Origin: Lytechinus pictus | Lineage: Eukaryota; Echinodermata; Echinoidea; Temnopleuroida; Toxopneustidae | Direction of reading: 5' to 3' | NCBI RefSeq assembly: GCF_037042905.1 | Contig: NC_087252.1 | Span: 35,244,965-35,308,964, forward strand | Length of the DNA stretch: 64,000 nucleotides | In this document: piece after piece, positions 1 to 11,679 of the stretch | Layout: each line of letters begins with the position of its first letter | Position numbering within the stretch: position 1 is the stretch's first letter | Translations under genes and position numbers: made by a program | The notes under the pieces: generated by a model | Databases searched by the model: none | What the model was told of the DNA's origin: nothing | The model's input: the letters and a program-made list of their open reading frames with translations, nothing else

Positions 1-584
1 AGTCAGGTTCACAATAGAATTACAATTTCATAACATTTCAGGAATATAAAAATCTATTCTTACCTATAAAATTTGCTCGAAGTCGACTTGATAAAACATG
101 AAATCGCAGAAAAATCTTAACGGTGGGAGGAACGAAAACTCGGAGAATCAAGATGGTGGAGTGTATCAGATCAGCGAAAACAGAAAACGAAAACGGAGCG
201 CGATAATAGTACCGTACTCAGTAAAGTTACATGGAAAAAAGCCTAAAAACTATTAATTAGATATGTACTTCAGGAGATTGGTGTCTTGACTTTATATCAG
301 TGTTTTCGCCCCTTATTATCATATCTATATGTTGTTGTTTTTTAGAAAGGAAATTAATTCCCTGATTTCCCTCCCTCCCAAACTTTCACATTTTGTAAGG
401 ATAATTCAATAGGCCTAAAAGTGACTGGGTATTAACGGGGGTATTAAAGGCGGAGTGACAAGAAATGGGCACTAGTATGTTGACTGGAAATTTTAACCCG
501 CTTCCAATATTTAACAATAATATCACACCCAAAATCACTGGCTTTTGTTGAAAAGCTGTTACGCACACTGCCTTTCAAGTAAAA
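1..584. other. Left-edge stretch, no gene assigned
   Basis: No convincing coding sequence. A short, relatively GC-rich patch at about 115-215 contains CAAGATGGTGGAG, which resembles YY1-type core promoter or initiator sites, with a tiny open frame behind it. It could be the 5' end of a neighbouring gene, but nothing proves this. Confidence 0.25.
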
Positions 585-690
585 AACATTGTGCCAGGTG
601 CCCCAGGTCCCATTTACCTCCTTGGGTTGAGTGCATGAAAATGTGGATCAATTTCTTGTTGAAGGAAACAACGCCATGGCTGGATCTTCT
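585..690 (-). repeat. tRNA-SINE fragment (reverse orientation)
   Basis: The minus strand reads through the body of the same SINE seen at 811: CCAGCCATGG, then the TTCCTT-AAGAAATTGATCCACAT segment and the GAG-ACCCAAGGAGG segment. The tRNA-like head is missing, so it is truncated. Confidence 0.6.
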
Positions 691-810
691 CACTGCCAAG
701 CCAATCCTCAGTAATGACTGAAATAAAATAAAAATTTCCAGAAGTAAACTATGGATATAGCCTTTTATCAATAAGAACAACCAATTAATAATGATAATAA
801 GCAACATTTG

Positions 811-1090
811 GAGCATTGTGGCCCAGTGGATTAGTCTTCGGACTTTGAAACAGAGGGTCGTGGGTTCGAATCCCAGCCATGGCGTAATTTCCTTCGGCAA
901 GAAATTCATCCACATTGTGCTGCACTCGACCCAGGTGAGGTGAATGGGTTCCCGGTAGGATCTATTCCTTGAACGCCTTAGCGCCTATTAATATGGCGGC
1001 TTATAGCTATATAGCCGGGTAATAATATGATACCAAGTATCAAAGCGCAGTTGAGTATATGCACATATTATTTTTCTATTTATGTAGTGC
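811..1090 (+). repeat. tRNA-derived SINE, full-length-like copy
   Basis: The head GTGGCCCAGTGGATTAGTCT (A-box-like) and GGGTTCGAATCCC (perfect B box) form a tRNA-like 5' region. The family body follows (CCATGGCGTAATTTCCTTC, then CACTCGACCCAGGTGAGG). Other copies of the same family lie at 17964, 21581 (minus) and 56544. Confidence 0.85.
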
Positions 1091-1104
1091 TTAATACATT
1101 ATTT

Positions 1105-1235
1105 CAAAGCACTGCAGTGTTATTCCAGCTGTAGCACGGCTACCCTGATCGACCGCTTGAGCGTTTGAGGAATTCCTTCCTACCTGATACCCACTACTAC
1201 ACCTGGGTAGGGAGTGGCAAATGTAGATAAATGCC
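1105..1235 (-). repeat. tRNA-SINE tail fragment (reverse orientation)
   Basis: The minus strand carries the CACCCAGGTG-type segment followed by the CCTAC.GG.AGGAATTCCT and GCTGTAGC segments found at the 3' end of the SINE family. No tRNA head is present. Confidence 0.5.
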
Positions 1236-2492
1236 TTTTCAAGGGATGTGGGTGCTGCATACCAATAAGATAATGATCCATAATCAATAATCATTAAGGT
1301 AATAATCAGAATACTAATATTTAGCTGAATATTCTTTTTCTTCCAATTATTCACACGGACATGCTGTCAATCTGAATAAAATTTGCCTCATATCAGCAAA
1401 CCTTTGCCAGGGTCAAAGATTTTCACATTAATTTTCTCTCTCTCTCTCTCTCTATTTTTTACGCATAGTTTTAACATTACGAGTCAAATTTTTACACATA
1501 GTTTCTACATTTTGAGTCAAAGTTAGTCAAGCGCAACTAATAATATACAAAACTAGATTAACAATATAAAAACAATACGTACAAAATATAATGTATCAAT
1601 AATATTTATTAACACTCTCTGAACAGAATTTCTGTACAAATCTGGATATAGAAGCATTTTACATCACGTGGATACCATTCATGACAGCTAATTCTTTACA
1701 AAATTCAAACAAAATCAAAACTATTCAATTCAGATCATGATAATAAAATACTGGCAGAGCCATCTTGACAGTGCATTTCAGGAAAAAAGGGAAATCTTTA
1801 AATTTATAAAAATCACCAACTAAGTTTTGATTGACACTGATGATAAAAATTCAATCAGATACATTTTGAACTTACAGGAGCCTTATTTGAATCTATGGGG
1901 ACCATAAAATCTTTCTACTTTGGGATAAAATTGACTTTATTATATTAACATGTTTTCCATGATTTGGTCTAAAATACTTGCTTTGACTTGGGCGGATATT
2001 TAACTTATGTAAAGGGTGACTTATGAAATATACCGGTAAATATAATTCATGCAAAAAAGATTAATCTGTTATTGTAAATCTGTTATTATAAAAAGTTTTA
2101 TAAAACTGGCACCAGAAATCATTTGCCTATGATGGAAAACAAGAGAGAATCCTAGCATTTTTTTTCTGGAATGCACTGTATAAAACAAAATGTAATACAT
2201 CAACAAAAGACTTTGCCTCACAACGTCCATAAACATGTAATGCATTTTTTATATTTTACAATTAAAAAAAGAATGCTCCAATAAATAGCAATTATGTTTA
2301 AAATTGTATCAGATATCTTTGATTCAATTCATTATATCATATTTCTATTTATACAGTCTGTATTTTGAGTTCTGGTTTAACATAAACCATATTGAGATCT
2401 TGAATGCAGTGAATAAAATAATATAATACCTTCCTTGAAAGACTAACTTTCTGTGGGTTAATAGACCAAAATGGTCCAGAAAACTTTCGCTC
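1236..2492. other. AT-rich stretch, no gene seen
   Basis: No coding exon, RNA gene or recognised mobile element. A (TC)n microsatellite lies at 1434-1455. The rest is unique-looking AT-rich DNA. Confidence 0.5.
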
Positions 2493-3081
2493 TTAAAGGG
2501 ATGGTCCGGGCTGAAAATATTTATATCTTAATACATAGAGTAGAATTCACTAAGCAAAATGCCGAAAATTTCATCAAAATCGGATAACAAATAATAAAGT
2601 TCTTGAAGTTTAAAGTTTAGCAATATTTTGTGAAAACAGTCGTCATGAATATTCATTAGGTGGGCTGATGATGTCACATCTCCACTTTCCGTTTTTTCAT
2701 GTTATTACATAAAATCATATTTTTTTCATTATTTCATACTTGTGTGAACAATATGTCTCCCTTATAATGAAATAAGTTGCAGCAATAAACATCTAATGCA
2801 CTAAATCAGTTGACAATCCAATTTTTTTAGTTCTTGGAGGAAAAAATTGAATAAACCTAATTTCATATAATAAAATACAAAAGAACAAGTGGAGATGTGA
2901 CATCATCAGCCCACCTAATGAATATTCATGACGACTGTTTTCACAAAATATTGCTAAACTTTAAAATTCAATAACTTTGTTACTTGTTATCCGATTTTGA
3001 TGAAATTTTCTGCATTTTGCTCAGTGAATTCTACTCTATTTATTAAGCTATACATACTTTCAGCCCAGACCATCCCTTTAA
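2493..3081. mobile_element. Palindromic MITE, family A, flanked by TTAA
   Basis: Long terminal inverted repeats start AAAGGGATGGTCCGGGCTGA and end in the reverse complement with CCATCCCTTT; both ends abut TTAA. The arms share ATTTCATCAAAATCGGATAA and the CATGAATATTCATTAGGTGGGC segment. The TTAA flanks suggest piggyBac-type mobilisation (inference). It contains no coding sequence. Confidence 0.85.
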
Positions 3082-3947
3082 TACTGGGTTGGACAAAGGA
3101 ACTACTATAGCTTTCTTCCAAACACTTTAAAATAAGGGAGAATGATAATGATGTCGAAGACATTTGAGAATCAATGATTAAATACTTTTAAAGACTTTTA
3201 GGACTCCTACTATAAGACAAGGCTTGGCATTTGTTTAAGCTGGCTTATAAATGCAGCATGACATTTAAAGAAAAAAATTACATTATATTACATTATCAGA
3301 GGATTTGGGACTTGGAAGTGTATATTGGTCAAGCAATTGTTTCTCATTATTTGGGGAAAATCCATCATTATCCGTATCAAACATCTGAGCTGGTCAATAA
3401 AAAAACCGTATCGCCCTAGTTTACAAGAATATAGGGAATAAATGAGGTATATCATTTGTATATTTCTCGGTCTCTCTGCGCATACTGAGTTTGCATGCAG
3501 AGACACTGCAAATACCTTTGTATTTTCCACGGTATCGAATCTGGGCACCTGATGACGCAAAGTAAGAGATAAAAGCCAAGTTAAAACAGTAATAAGTGAA
3601 AATCAAGAAGGATCTGAACTAATAATGATGTCACAATGGTATCACTCACATATCCTGATATAAACATGACACAAAAGAAGCCTAATTATAAAGGGCCAAA
3701 TAACTCCATCTTAATGAGTTTTCTCTAATATGTCTTGAATTGGATTATAGACTGAGCCTACTTCAGCGAAAAAGGGGTTTCAATGAAAAAAACCATGTCT
3801 AAAGAATCAGGACAATGTGATTTGGTTGCGGGCAATATTTGATGTTCCTCTCAAGGCCAGTCACCATACTTTATTATCAAGCTGACAGTGATCAAAGACT
3901 GAATTTTTTCAGTCAATAAAAACATTTTGAAAATGAGTTGATGAAAC
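3082..3947. other. Stretch with no recognised feature
   Basis: Several short open frames on both strands overlap each other here without splice sites or homology I recognise. I call no gene. Confidence 0.45.
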
Positions 3948-3956
3948 TGGTACTCA

Positions 3957-4111
3957 GGGGCCGCGGAACCGGGGAGGCTGGGGAGGCTTCAGCCCCCCCC
4001 CCCCCACTTTTTTCCAAAACCGTGTACAAAAACGCAAAAATGGCCATACGATTGTGATTTTTTGCATGGTCAGCCCCCCCCCCCCCACTTTGAAAACCGT
4101 TCTGCGGCCCC
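3957..4111. mobile_element. 155-bp MITE with 9-bp target duplication
   Basis: The ends GGGGCCGCGGAAC and GTTCTGCGGCCCC are inverted repeats. The flanks TGGTACTCA (3948-3956) and TGGTACTGA (4112-4120) look like a target duplication with one mismatch, of the size expected for hAT-type elements. Inside are two C-runs followed by similar CCCCCCACTTT segments. Confidence 0.7.
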
Positions 4112-4120
4112 TGGTACTGA

Positions 4121-4861
4121 TCTGCTTAAAACATATAGAAATAGCTTTTTGTCATTAATTCACTAATAAGCTAATACCACTTAAATCTTTAAATTGATCC
4201 ATTGTATTTAGCACAAAAATAAATAAATGAAATGATTGCATCAATAAATTTCAAATATATGACACATACATTACATTGTCATTGTACAAGTTTTATACCA
4301 GTAAATATTATTATATGCAAATTTGGCACAACAAAATAAGGAAATAAATTGAATTTCAAGCAAAAATGAACCTAAAATAGACAGGTATTTAAAATTGTCA
4401 AATCTGAATTTCTTGGCACCACTCAAATCTGTTTGTCCTTGACAAAATTTTGACTTAGAAGACATAAATACATGCTTTGCATATTTTGTTCTGAGACTAT
4501 CATTCGATTCGAAGAACGATGACTCCCGCAAAATAATTGTAATACTTCTGAGTAGTAGTAAATTTGAAACAATACATAAATAGGGAGTGCAGCACATAGC
4601 TTTCCATACACTTGCATATGACTATGGAGTGCCAACATTTAATCCTTAAGTTTTTCCAGGTTTTAAAGAAAACAAACACTGCATCTGCATGAAAACTCAC
4701 GTTTGGACCACCAAGGCCAAGGCCAGCAAACATGGCATGAGGCTAGAATTGTGGCAGGTAAAGAAAGAATTAAAAGATGATCGACATGTAAATGAAATTA
4801 ATTTTAGGAAGCCCCCTTTGAAGGGCATTACCATACCTTGGCCCATAGTCCAAATTCAAAT
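4121..4861. other. Stretch with no recognised feature
   Basis: AT-rich, with overlapping minus-strand open frames (4271-4733) of about 70-110 codons in different frames. None has recognisable domains or splice context. Confidence 0.4.
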
Positions 4862-5334
4862 TTAAAGGGGAAGTTCACCCTAATGAAAAGTTTGTAGCGA
4901 AAATAGCAGAGGAAATAATTAAAAAAATATTGGTGGTTTTAAGAAGATTAAAAAAGTTATCAGAATTTTAAAGTTTTTGATGTTGGACGTCATATACGAG
5001 CAGTTGCCCCATATATTATATAATATAAAATGCCTAAATTTCCTTTTTTATGGTTCAGGATGACTTTTTTTTTTTTTTTTTTGGAGCAGGTGTGAAATGA
5101 TTTTTTGTATTGATATACCGAAGGTACAATAAAAACCATTTTCAATTTTCTGAGAAAATGCCATTTCATTGATTTTTTTACCATACCATATGTAGGAAAG
5201 CTACTCGCATATGACGTCACAAATCTTCTAATAACTTTTGAATTCTTTGATGGATTTTCCTCAAGCTTTCACCAATATCTTTTCTGCCATTTTTTTAAAA
5301 TACAATTTTTTGTTAGGGTGAACTTCCCCTTTAA
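4862..5334. mobile_element. Palindromic MITE, family C, flanked by TTAA
   Basis: It begins AAAGGGGAAGTTCACCCTAA and ends TTAGGGTGAACTTCCCCTTT, with TTAA at both ends. The arms also share the GACGTCATAT and ATACGAGCAG segments, which include CRE-like TGACGTCA in the right arm. A partial second copy is at 43835-44085. Confidence 0.85.
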
Positions 5335-5346
5335 TGTAAACCCTGG

Positions 5347-6102
5347 TTTAACCCTAATTCTCCCGGGGGGGGGGGGCCATTATGGCCCCCCCCCCTCGAC
5401 AATTTTTGCGATATATCTGCTGCGCAAAATTTTTTGACCTCGCCGCTCACTGACTTTTTACTTTCAAGTCTCACGCAAATTTTGAGACCAAATTTGTGAC
5501 GCCCGGGTACGCGGTTACGACATTACGCAACATTATGTAAGTGCATGTACAAATCCAATGCAAATTGTATATTTGGCCAAAATTCATAAATGTATCATTA
5601 TTTCTACTTTTAATGATCAAACTTAATTAATTTTGCCTTGTTTATGATTAAAATTAAGTCTGGAACGATTTCCATTGAAAAAACAATAAAAAACAAAAAG
5701 TAAAAAAACAAAGAAATACATAAGAAATTAAAAAAACAATAAAATACATAAGAAATCGGTCTTGGTACCAGAATTTTTTCATTCACAATTGTTAGGAATG
5801 CTATAAAGAATATTTTCACCAAAAAATAGCATTCTAGGAGCTTTATTTAGTGAATCAGAGCAAAAAGTATGATTTCATGAATAAATTAGCATAATTAATT
5901 CATATAAAATAAAAATATATGAATTCAGTGAAATTTACCAATGCAACTGCGTAGATTACGTCATTCTCTACCATCATGCAAATTTTCGTTGTGATCGCGC
6001 AATCCACGGCTGAGATCTTAAGGGGGGGCCATAATGGCCCCCCCCCCCCCCCCCCCCCGGGAATGACAAGAATCAGAATACCCCGGGAGATTGAGGGTTA
6101 AA
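5347..6102. mobile_element. Inverted-repeat element with G/C-run ends
   Basis: It begins TTTAACCCTAATTCTCCCGG and ends with CCCGGGAGATTGAGGGTTAAA. Inside both ends lies GGGGGGCCATTATGGCCCCC or its complement. It adjoins the family C MITE with a 12-base gap. No coding capacity is visible. Confidence 0.7.
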
Positions 6103-6703
6103 GTTGTGGTTTATCTGTAGATACATGTAATCAATTGTGATACAAATCTTTCACTGTGAGCGAATTCATGACCTCCAGTGATCAATTCAGTCCGAACTCT
6201 CTGAGAATAAATAACTGAAATAGTTTTCTTCACCATTTTTAAAACATGACCACAGTAAACGTAATAAACAATATGTGACATTATCAGCATCCCATATAAG
6301 TTTTAGCACAAACCATGACCTAAATTGAATACGAGCCCACAAGTTTTGTGTTCAGTGATAAATACTCAAAACATGCTTAATATTTCTAGTCAAATACACA
6401 TAATATGTGCACTCATTTCTCTCTGTGTATACAGGTAAGATATATATATCTTTACAAAAATACTGATTTTATTCAGCTTTTCTGTACACGTAAAAGGATA
6501 TCTTCTTATTGCTAATCTAGGCCATAATCCTCAGTGTAATGCAATATTCATTTCAGTTCATGTATTTACAGTTTATACAGTTAAAATAGAAATTGTGTTT
6601 GTAAAACACATAATAAATGGCAAAAGTTTGAATGTTATACGCTACATGTACAATCGCAGAAACAAATTTAACTCCAGACAGATGGTATGTCATTGGTAAT
6701 AAC
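6103..6703. other. AT-rich stretch, no gene seen
   Basis: No coding, RNA or repeat structure that I recognise. Confidence 0.4.
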
Positions 6704-7123
6704 AGACCCGTTACACCGGATTTCCTACCCGAGACCAGTCTCGGGATGCCCTGGGACTGGTTTCCAAAAAGTTGACCTAAATTTTTTACCCCTATTACAC
6801 CAGAATCATAACGCCTTGAGACAGCTTTCTGTACGTTTACACCGACTTATCACAGCTGTCCGAGATAGGTTTGGCAGGGCGCCAAGCGCGCGCTGTTTGG
6901 ATAATCGTTCCATGTGTAGCGCATCAAGCAAACCCGTCTCAGGCAGGTTTGCGTTTACACCGAATCCAAAGCAGTCTCGGGGCTCCCAGAGACCGGAGGT
7001 CCGAGATAGGTTTACTCAGAAGAGGTCTCGGGTAGGTTTGTGCGTTTACACCGGATTAGAAACCTTCCCGAGACTGGTCTTGGGGTGCCCCGAGGCTACT
7101 TAGGAAATCTGGTGTAATAGAGT
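6704..7123. mobile_element. Imperfect inverted-repeat element rich in CCCGAGAC motifs
   Basis: The left end GACCCGTTACACCGGATTTC pairs imperfectly with the right end AAATCTGGTGTAATAGAGTC. Between them the motif GAGACYGGTYTCGGG and its complement recurs many times (for example 6735, 6960, 7020, 7070). The plus-strand open frame here is a by-product of the GC-rich repeats. Confidence 0.6.
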
Positions 7124-7787
7124 CATAATAGCTATTGAGGATGTAGAGTAGGTTACACTAGCTATATCACTTTGTCATCACACAGGCAGACAAAACAAAT
7201 GAGAAAGAATGACGTTGGATATATATTCAACTTTTTGTAGGGGAGAGGGGAAAATAAAGCCCCTAAAATGTTTTTTAGGGGCCGTCTTAACTTGCAAATG
7301 TAATTGATTATACAAGCTAGGTATTACGCAACAGAAAACCGTCTTGCCAAGTTCCTATGGGAGTTTAACTCAACGTATACTTTACGCACCATCCCTTAAC
7401 TGGCAAAAAGGTAGATGTTTGGATAATATCACAGAGTTGTTCGTCATTGAAGGCCCAATTTCACAAAAGGTTGCCCAACTCGAGTACAAAGAAATGTTGT
7501 TGGGAACATTAATACTACAGAAAACATTTCACAGAAACATCTCAAACACAGATTACATTGGCAATTACCTTTTCCCACAAAATAGGAATATTCCTATTCA
7601 AATGGGAAGTTCACCCCCCCCCCCCCTATAAACCCTGGTCTAAAATAGCTAATAGCTGCAGACCAATCAATTATATCTTAGTAAAAGAAATAGTGTTTAT
7701 TTGAATCACCCCCATGGTTCACCTACAAAAATATGTAGAAGTCTCTTTTTCAGATGCATGAATAGTATACAGTATTCTATTACCTTG
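7124..7787. other. Stretch with no recognised feature
   Basis: One open frame (7344-7631, plus) runs through unique-looking sequence and ends in a C-run. It has no recognised domain, and I do not call it a gene. Confidence 0.35.
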
Positions 7788-8396
7788 TTAAAGGACAAGT
7801 CCACCCCTAATTTAAGTTGATTTTAAATAAAAAGAGAAAAATCCAACAAGCATAACACTGAAAATTTCATCAAAATCGGATGTAAAATAAGAAAGTTATG
7901 ACATTTTAAAGTTTCGTTTAATTTCACAAAACAGTTATGTGCACATCCTGGCTGGTATGCAAATGAGGAGACTATGACGGCATCCACTCACTATTTCTTT
8001 TGTATTTTATTATACGAAATATGAAATATTCTCATTTTCTCCTCATTCTCCTCATTGTCAAGTGATACAACGATTAATTCCTCCCTGAACATGTGGAATT
8101 AGCATTGTTTAATACTACATGGTTCAGTCAAGTTGGTCCTTATTGTCAAATCTATAAAAAATGAAATATTGTATAATTCAAACAATAAAAAACAAAAGAA
8201 ATAGTGAGTGATGGACATCATCAACTGAGTCACCTAGTTGTGCATATCACTGTTTTGTGAAAAATAAGCGAAACTTTAAAATGTCATAACTTTCTTATTT
8301 TACATCTGATTTTGATGAAATTTTCAGCACTATGCTAGTTTAATTTTTCTCTATTTATTCAAGTCAGCATTTTCCTGGGGAGGACTTGACCTTTAA
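7788..8396. mobile_element. Palindromic MITE, family B, flanked by TTAA
   Basis: It begins AAAGGACAAGTCCACCCCTA and ends GAGGACTTGACCTTT, with TTAA at both ends. The arms share AAAATTTCATCAAAATCGGA and AGAAAGTTATGACATTTTAA. A second copy is at 52028-52638 and a fragment at 27300-27690. Confidence 0.85.
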
Positions 8397-8480
8397 GAGC
8401 ACACACATGACATATCAAGATGAAATAGAGGATTGGATTTTACTTATACATATATACCAGTTACGGTAACAACTTATCTA

Positions 8481-9467
8481 ACAAGTGGAATGCCTCTGGC
8501 CGTCTCACCTGCATCACGCGATTCAATATAGCAGCAGTGCTGATTTTGAAAACTACTATAACTCGCACAAGATGTTCAGTGATACTTGGTTACTCTTATT
8601 TCCATGTTTTATGAACTAGACCAATACACTTATAGAGATATGATGGCAATTCAACAAATACCCCCAACGTGGCCAAAGTTCTTTGACCTTACATGACCTT
8701 TGACCTTGATCATGTGACCTGAAACTCGCACAGGATGTTCAGTGATACTTGATTACTATTATGTCCAAGTTTTATGAACTAGACCAACACACTTTCAAAT
8801 TTATGGCTGTAATTCAACAAATACCCCAATTTGGCCAAAGTTCATTGACCCTAAATGACCTTTGACCTTGATCATGTGACCTGAAATTTGCACAGGATGT
8901 TCAGTAATACTTGATTACTATTATGTCCAAGTTTCATGAATCAGATCCATAAACTTTCAAAGTTATGATGGTAATTCAACAGATACCCCCAATTCGGCCA
9001 AAGTTCATTGACCCTAAATGACCTTTGACCTTGGTCATGTGATGTGAAACTCATGCAGGATGTTCAGTGATACTTGATTAACCTTATGTATAAGTTTCAT
9101 GAACTAGGTCCATATATTTTCTAAGTTATGATGACATTTCAAAAACTTAACCTTAGGTTAAGATTTTGATGTTGATTCCCCCAACATGGTCTAAGTTCAT
9201 TGACCCTAAATGACCTTTGACCTTGGTCATGTGACCTGAAACTCAGGCAGGATGTTCAGTAATACTTGATTAACCTTATGGCCAAGTTTCATGAACTAGG
9301 TCCATATACTTTCTAAGTTATGCTGTCATTTCAAAAACTTAACCTCAGGTTAAGATTTGGTGTTGACGCCGCCGTCGCCGTCGCCGCCGCCGCCGCCGTC
9401 GCCGCCGCCGTCGCCGTCGGAAAAGCGGCGCCTATAGTCTCACTCTGCTATGCAGGTGAGACAAAAA
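8481..9467. repeat. DR1-rich dispersed repeat, copy 1
   Basis: It is nearly identical to 15551-16525. It starts ACAAGTGGAATGCCTCTGGC and ends TATGCAGGTGAGACAAAAA; GTCTCACCTGCAT near the left end is the inverse of ATGCAGGTGAGAC at the right. The core is about five degenerate units of roughly 165 bp (ATGTTCAGTGATACTTGAT, then CCAAGTTTCATGAACTAG, then TTCATTGACCCTAAATGACC). A (GCC/GTC)n tract lies at 9366-9420. Four perfect TGACCTTTGACCT motifs occur at 8694, 8856, 9019 and 9211. The transposon class is unclear. Confidence 0.85.
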
Positions 9468-10867
9468 TGATTTTGAACAGAACCAAATAAAATGACCATC
9501 AAAGTGTTTATATGTATAAATAGAAATATATGTGCCATATGATTCTGAAAGAAACTTGTGAAATTGCTGAGAAATGGACAAAATAAGTTTGGCATTCCAG
9601 ACAAATGTCAGGTCCAATTCCAAGAAATATTAATACACTGTCCCACATGTGGTTATCTGTGTTGGTGATTTTCAGAGTGGTAATTTTATTCGGCTTAGCA
9701 TTCATGTAGTTAGGCTTAAATGTACATACCACAATATGGCAACAGTTAACCTTGAATAAAGACTTTTTCACGAAATCATTGATTACTGTAAATGTAAACT
9801 TAGCTGTTAAGTTATCGTGCATAAACTAATAATCATGATTGTTCAAATAAATTGTCCAATGATTGTTCAATAGATTGTCCATATGTAAACTTTACTTGGC
9901 AACTGGTTTAGCAAACTTGCTGTTTCACGGTTTCTCGGGTAAAATGATGAAAGTTGTTCAACTTTATTCAATTAGATTGCCTGTGATTTTAATAAACAAT
10001 TTTAATTAGCGTTAACTCAACTGGCAATGCAAAACAGTTGACAGTGTAAGGCAGTGAACCAAACCATGTGGCATGTATTCAAATACTAACTAGGAATTAT
10101 GTCCTAGAAATCATAATACTGGCAAGATAAACTTTTAGGACTCCCATTTCTCAGGTCTGCTTTTGTTTCTCCACACCCATTTTTGTCTTTTTAGTGAGGT
10201 TTAAATGCATCAATGCAGATTGACCATGATTGACCTTGATTTTTTTATGGTTTGTTGCGACTACTTCAGTTTAGCCTTACATTTTTAGGGTTAATGTACA
10301 ATATCATATGACAATCATTAGTTTTTACTGGGAGAAATGATTTTTGGCAATATCATTGAGATTAAGTGTAGAATACAACATGTGCGTAGCACTTTCCGAA
10401 CAATAATTGACAAACAGCCTCTAAAAGATATCCTGTTGTCATGATGCTTTGGTCAAGGATCTACAACAGGCAGCCCACAAAGCCTTTCAACAAGACCTTC
10501 CACTGACTATGGTCTGAGGCGGAAAGACTACACTCACAAGCTGTGAAGCAGTAAGCGGAAAGTGTAGCGAGACGGCCTTTTGAATCTGCTCATGATACAG
10601 GAACAGCCAATCAGGAGCCATCTTTCAGACTTTGACTCAACTCACATATATCAACAATGGATCGCACCGGGGAAGCTTCCATGGTTTTGATTGGTTAATT
10701 GTCATAATTTCCTGCCAAGCACAGAACGATGAATATCCATGCATGTACTCCACCGGTGAAACTCAAAAAGGCCCTACGGACAGCTTTCTTATTGCCATGT
10801 AGAGGTGAAAAAAACGCATCACTGTCATTGGAGACTTGTTGAAATGTTAGGCAACACTATGTTTGAA
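9468..10867. other. Unique-looking stretch, no gene seen
   Basis: The overlapping minus-strand frames at 9432-9822 lack splice context and homology. The 10,430-10,760 part is less AT-rich, but every frame I read is interrupted by stops. Confidence 0.35.
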
Positions 10868-10876
10868 GAGCTGTTG

Positions 10877-11319
10877 GTAAGAGTTCCATATGCACCCCCC
10901 ACTAAAATTGAAAATAAAAACATGGAGAAAGTTCAGAATAATATATCTGGCTCTAATATAGAACATATATGATGGGGAAGTGGAAATACATACCAAAATA
11001 TGGCTTTATTCCGTCAAATTTCGAGCAGGATCTAGTGCGTGTAATTGTCCATAGACATCGGTTTATTTAGTCAGTACAGGGTCGGTGAGTCAAGACTAGT
11101 CGAACTATTGGCTGATAATCGTTAAAATACCCTTTCGGTATCAGCGCTTCTCGCTAGCATAGCGGGAAAGGTCTTGACTGCAGATAAAACGAGGTGAGTT
11201 CGAGTCCCAACTAAGGTAAGCAACAGTAAAAAAATGATGGAAAAATCCAAAGTGAACGAACCGGAAGTCTCAACAATCTTTTGTTATTTTTGGTGGGGGG
11301 TGCATATGGAACTCTTTCC
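10877..11319. mobile_element. MITE with 9-bp target duplication
   Basis: The inverted ends AGAGTTCCATATGCACCCCC and GGGGGTGCATATGGAACTCT are perfect over 20 bases. GAGCTGTTG occurs on both sides (10868-10876 and 11320-11328), a 9-bp direct repeat consistent with a hAT-like target duplication. Confidence 0.8.
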
Positions 11320-11604
11320 GAGCTGTTGCTGAAGAAATAAGGATGACTGAATATCTCCTTGAGAACGTTGATGTGATGTTTCGGTTATGATACCGTTACT
11401 GCTGCGAGACAGAGGTTGGGCCTTTGTACATGACCGCCAGGGGTACACGCTGTACTTGCAGAGCTGCAGTTAAAGAAAAGGTAACAACAATTAAAATGGA
11501 AAGGTTAAGGCTTGCTGGCAAAGTTCGATATCGCAAATACAATTTTTCTGGCTTGCACACATTGAATGAGATCAATCTGAAAAATAAGCCAGAAAAAAAA
11601 AACT

Positions 11605-11679
11605 TGGACCCAGCGGGATTTGAACCTCTCATCTACTGACTGCTTGTCAGCGACTATACCACAGAGCCATCATCGGGTC
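11605..11679 (-). repeat. tRNA-like head of a SINE (minus strand)
   Basis: On the minus strand, GACCC at the 5' end pairs with GGGTC at the 3' end. TGGCTCTGTGGTATAGTCGC serves as the A-box region and GGTTCAAATCCC as the B box, followed by an A/T-rich body towards 11440. The arm pairing is too irregular for a confident functional tRNA, so I treat it as a SINE head or tRNA pseudogene. Confidence 0.55.

Noticed and set aside
6687-7103. 138-codon plus-strand open frame
   Set aside because: It lies wholly in an inverted-repeat element with recurring CCCGAGAC motifs. No protein domain is seen.
10450-10560. Extra C-terminal BBX exon behind an acceptor-like TTCACAG on the minus strand
   Set aside because: In the phase left by exon 9 the frame reaches TGA after two codons, and no BBX motif is present.
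11605-11679. Functional tRNA on the minus strand
   Set aside because: The acceptor end pairs, but the anticodon arm does not fold convincingly and a repeat body follows.
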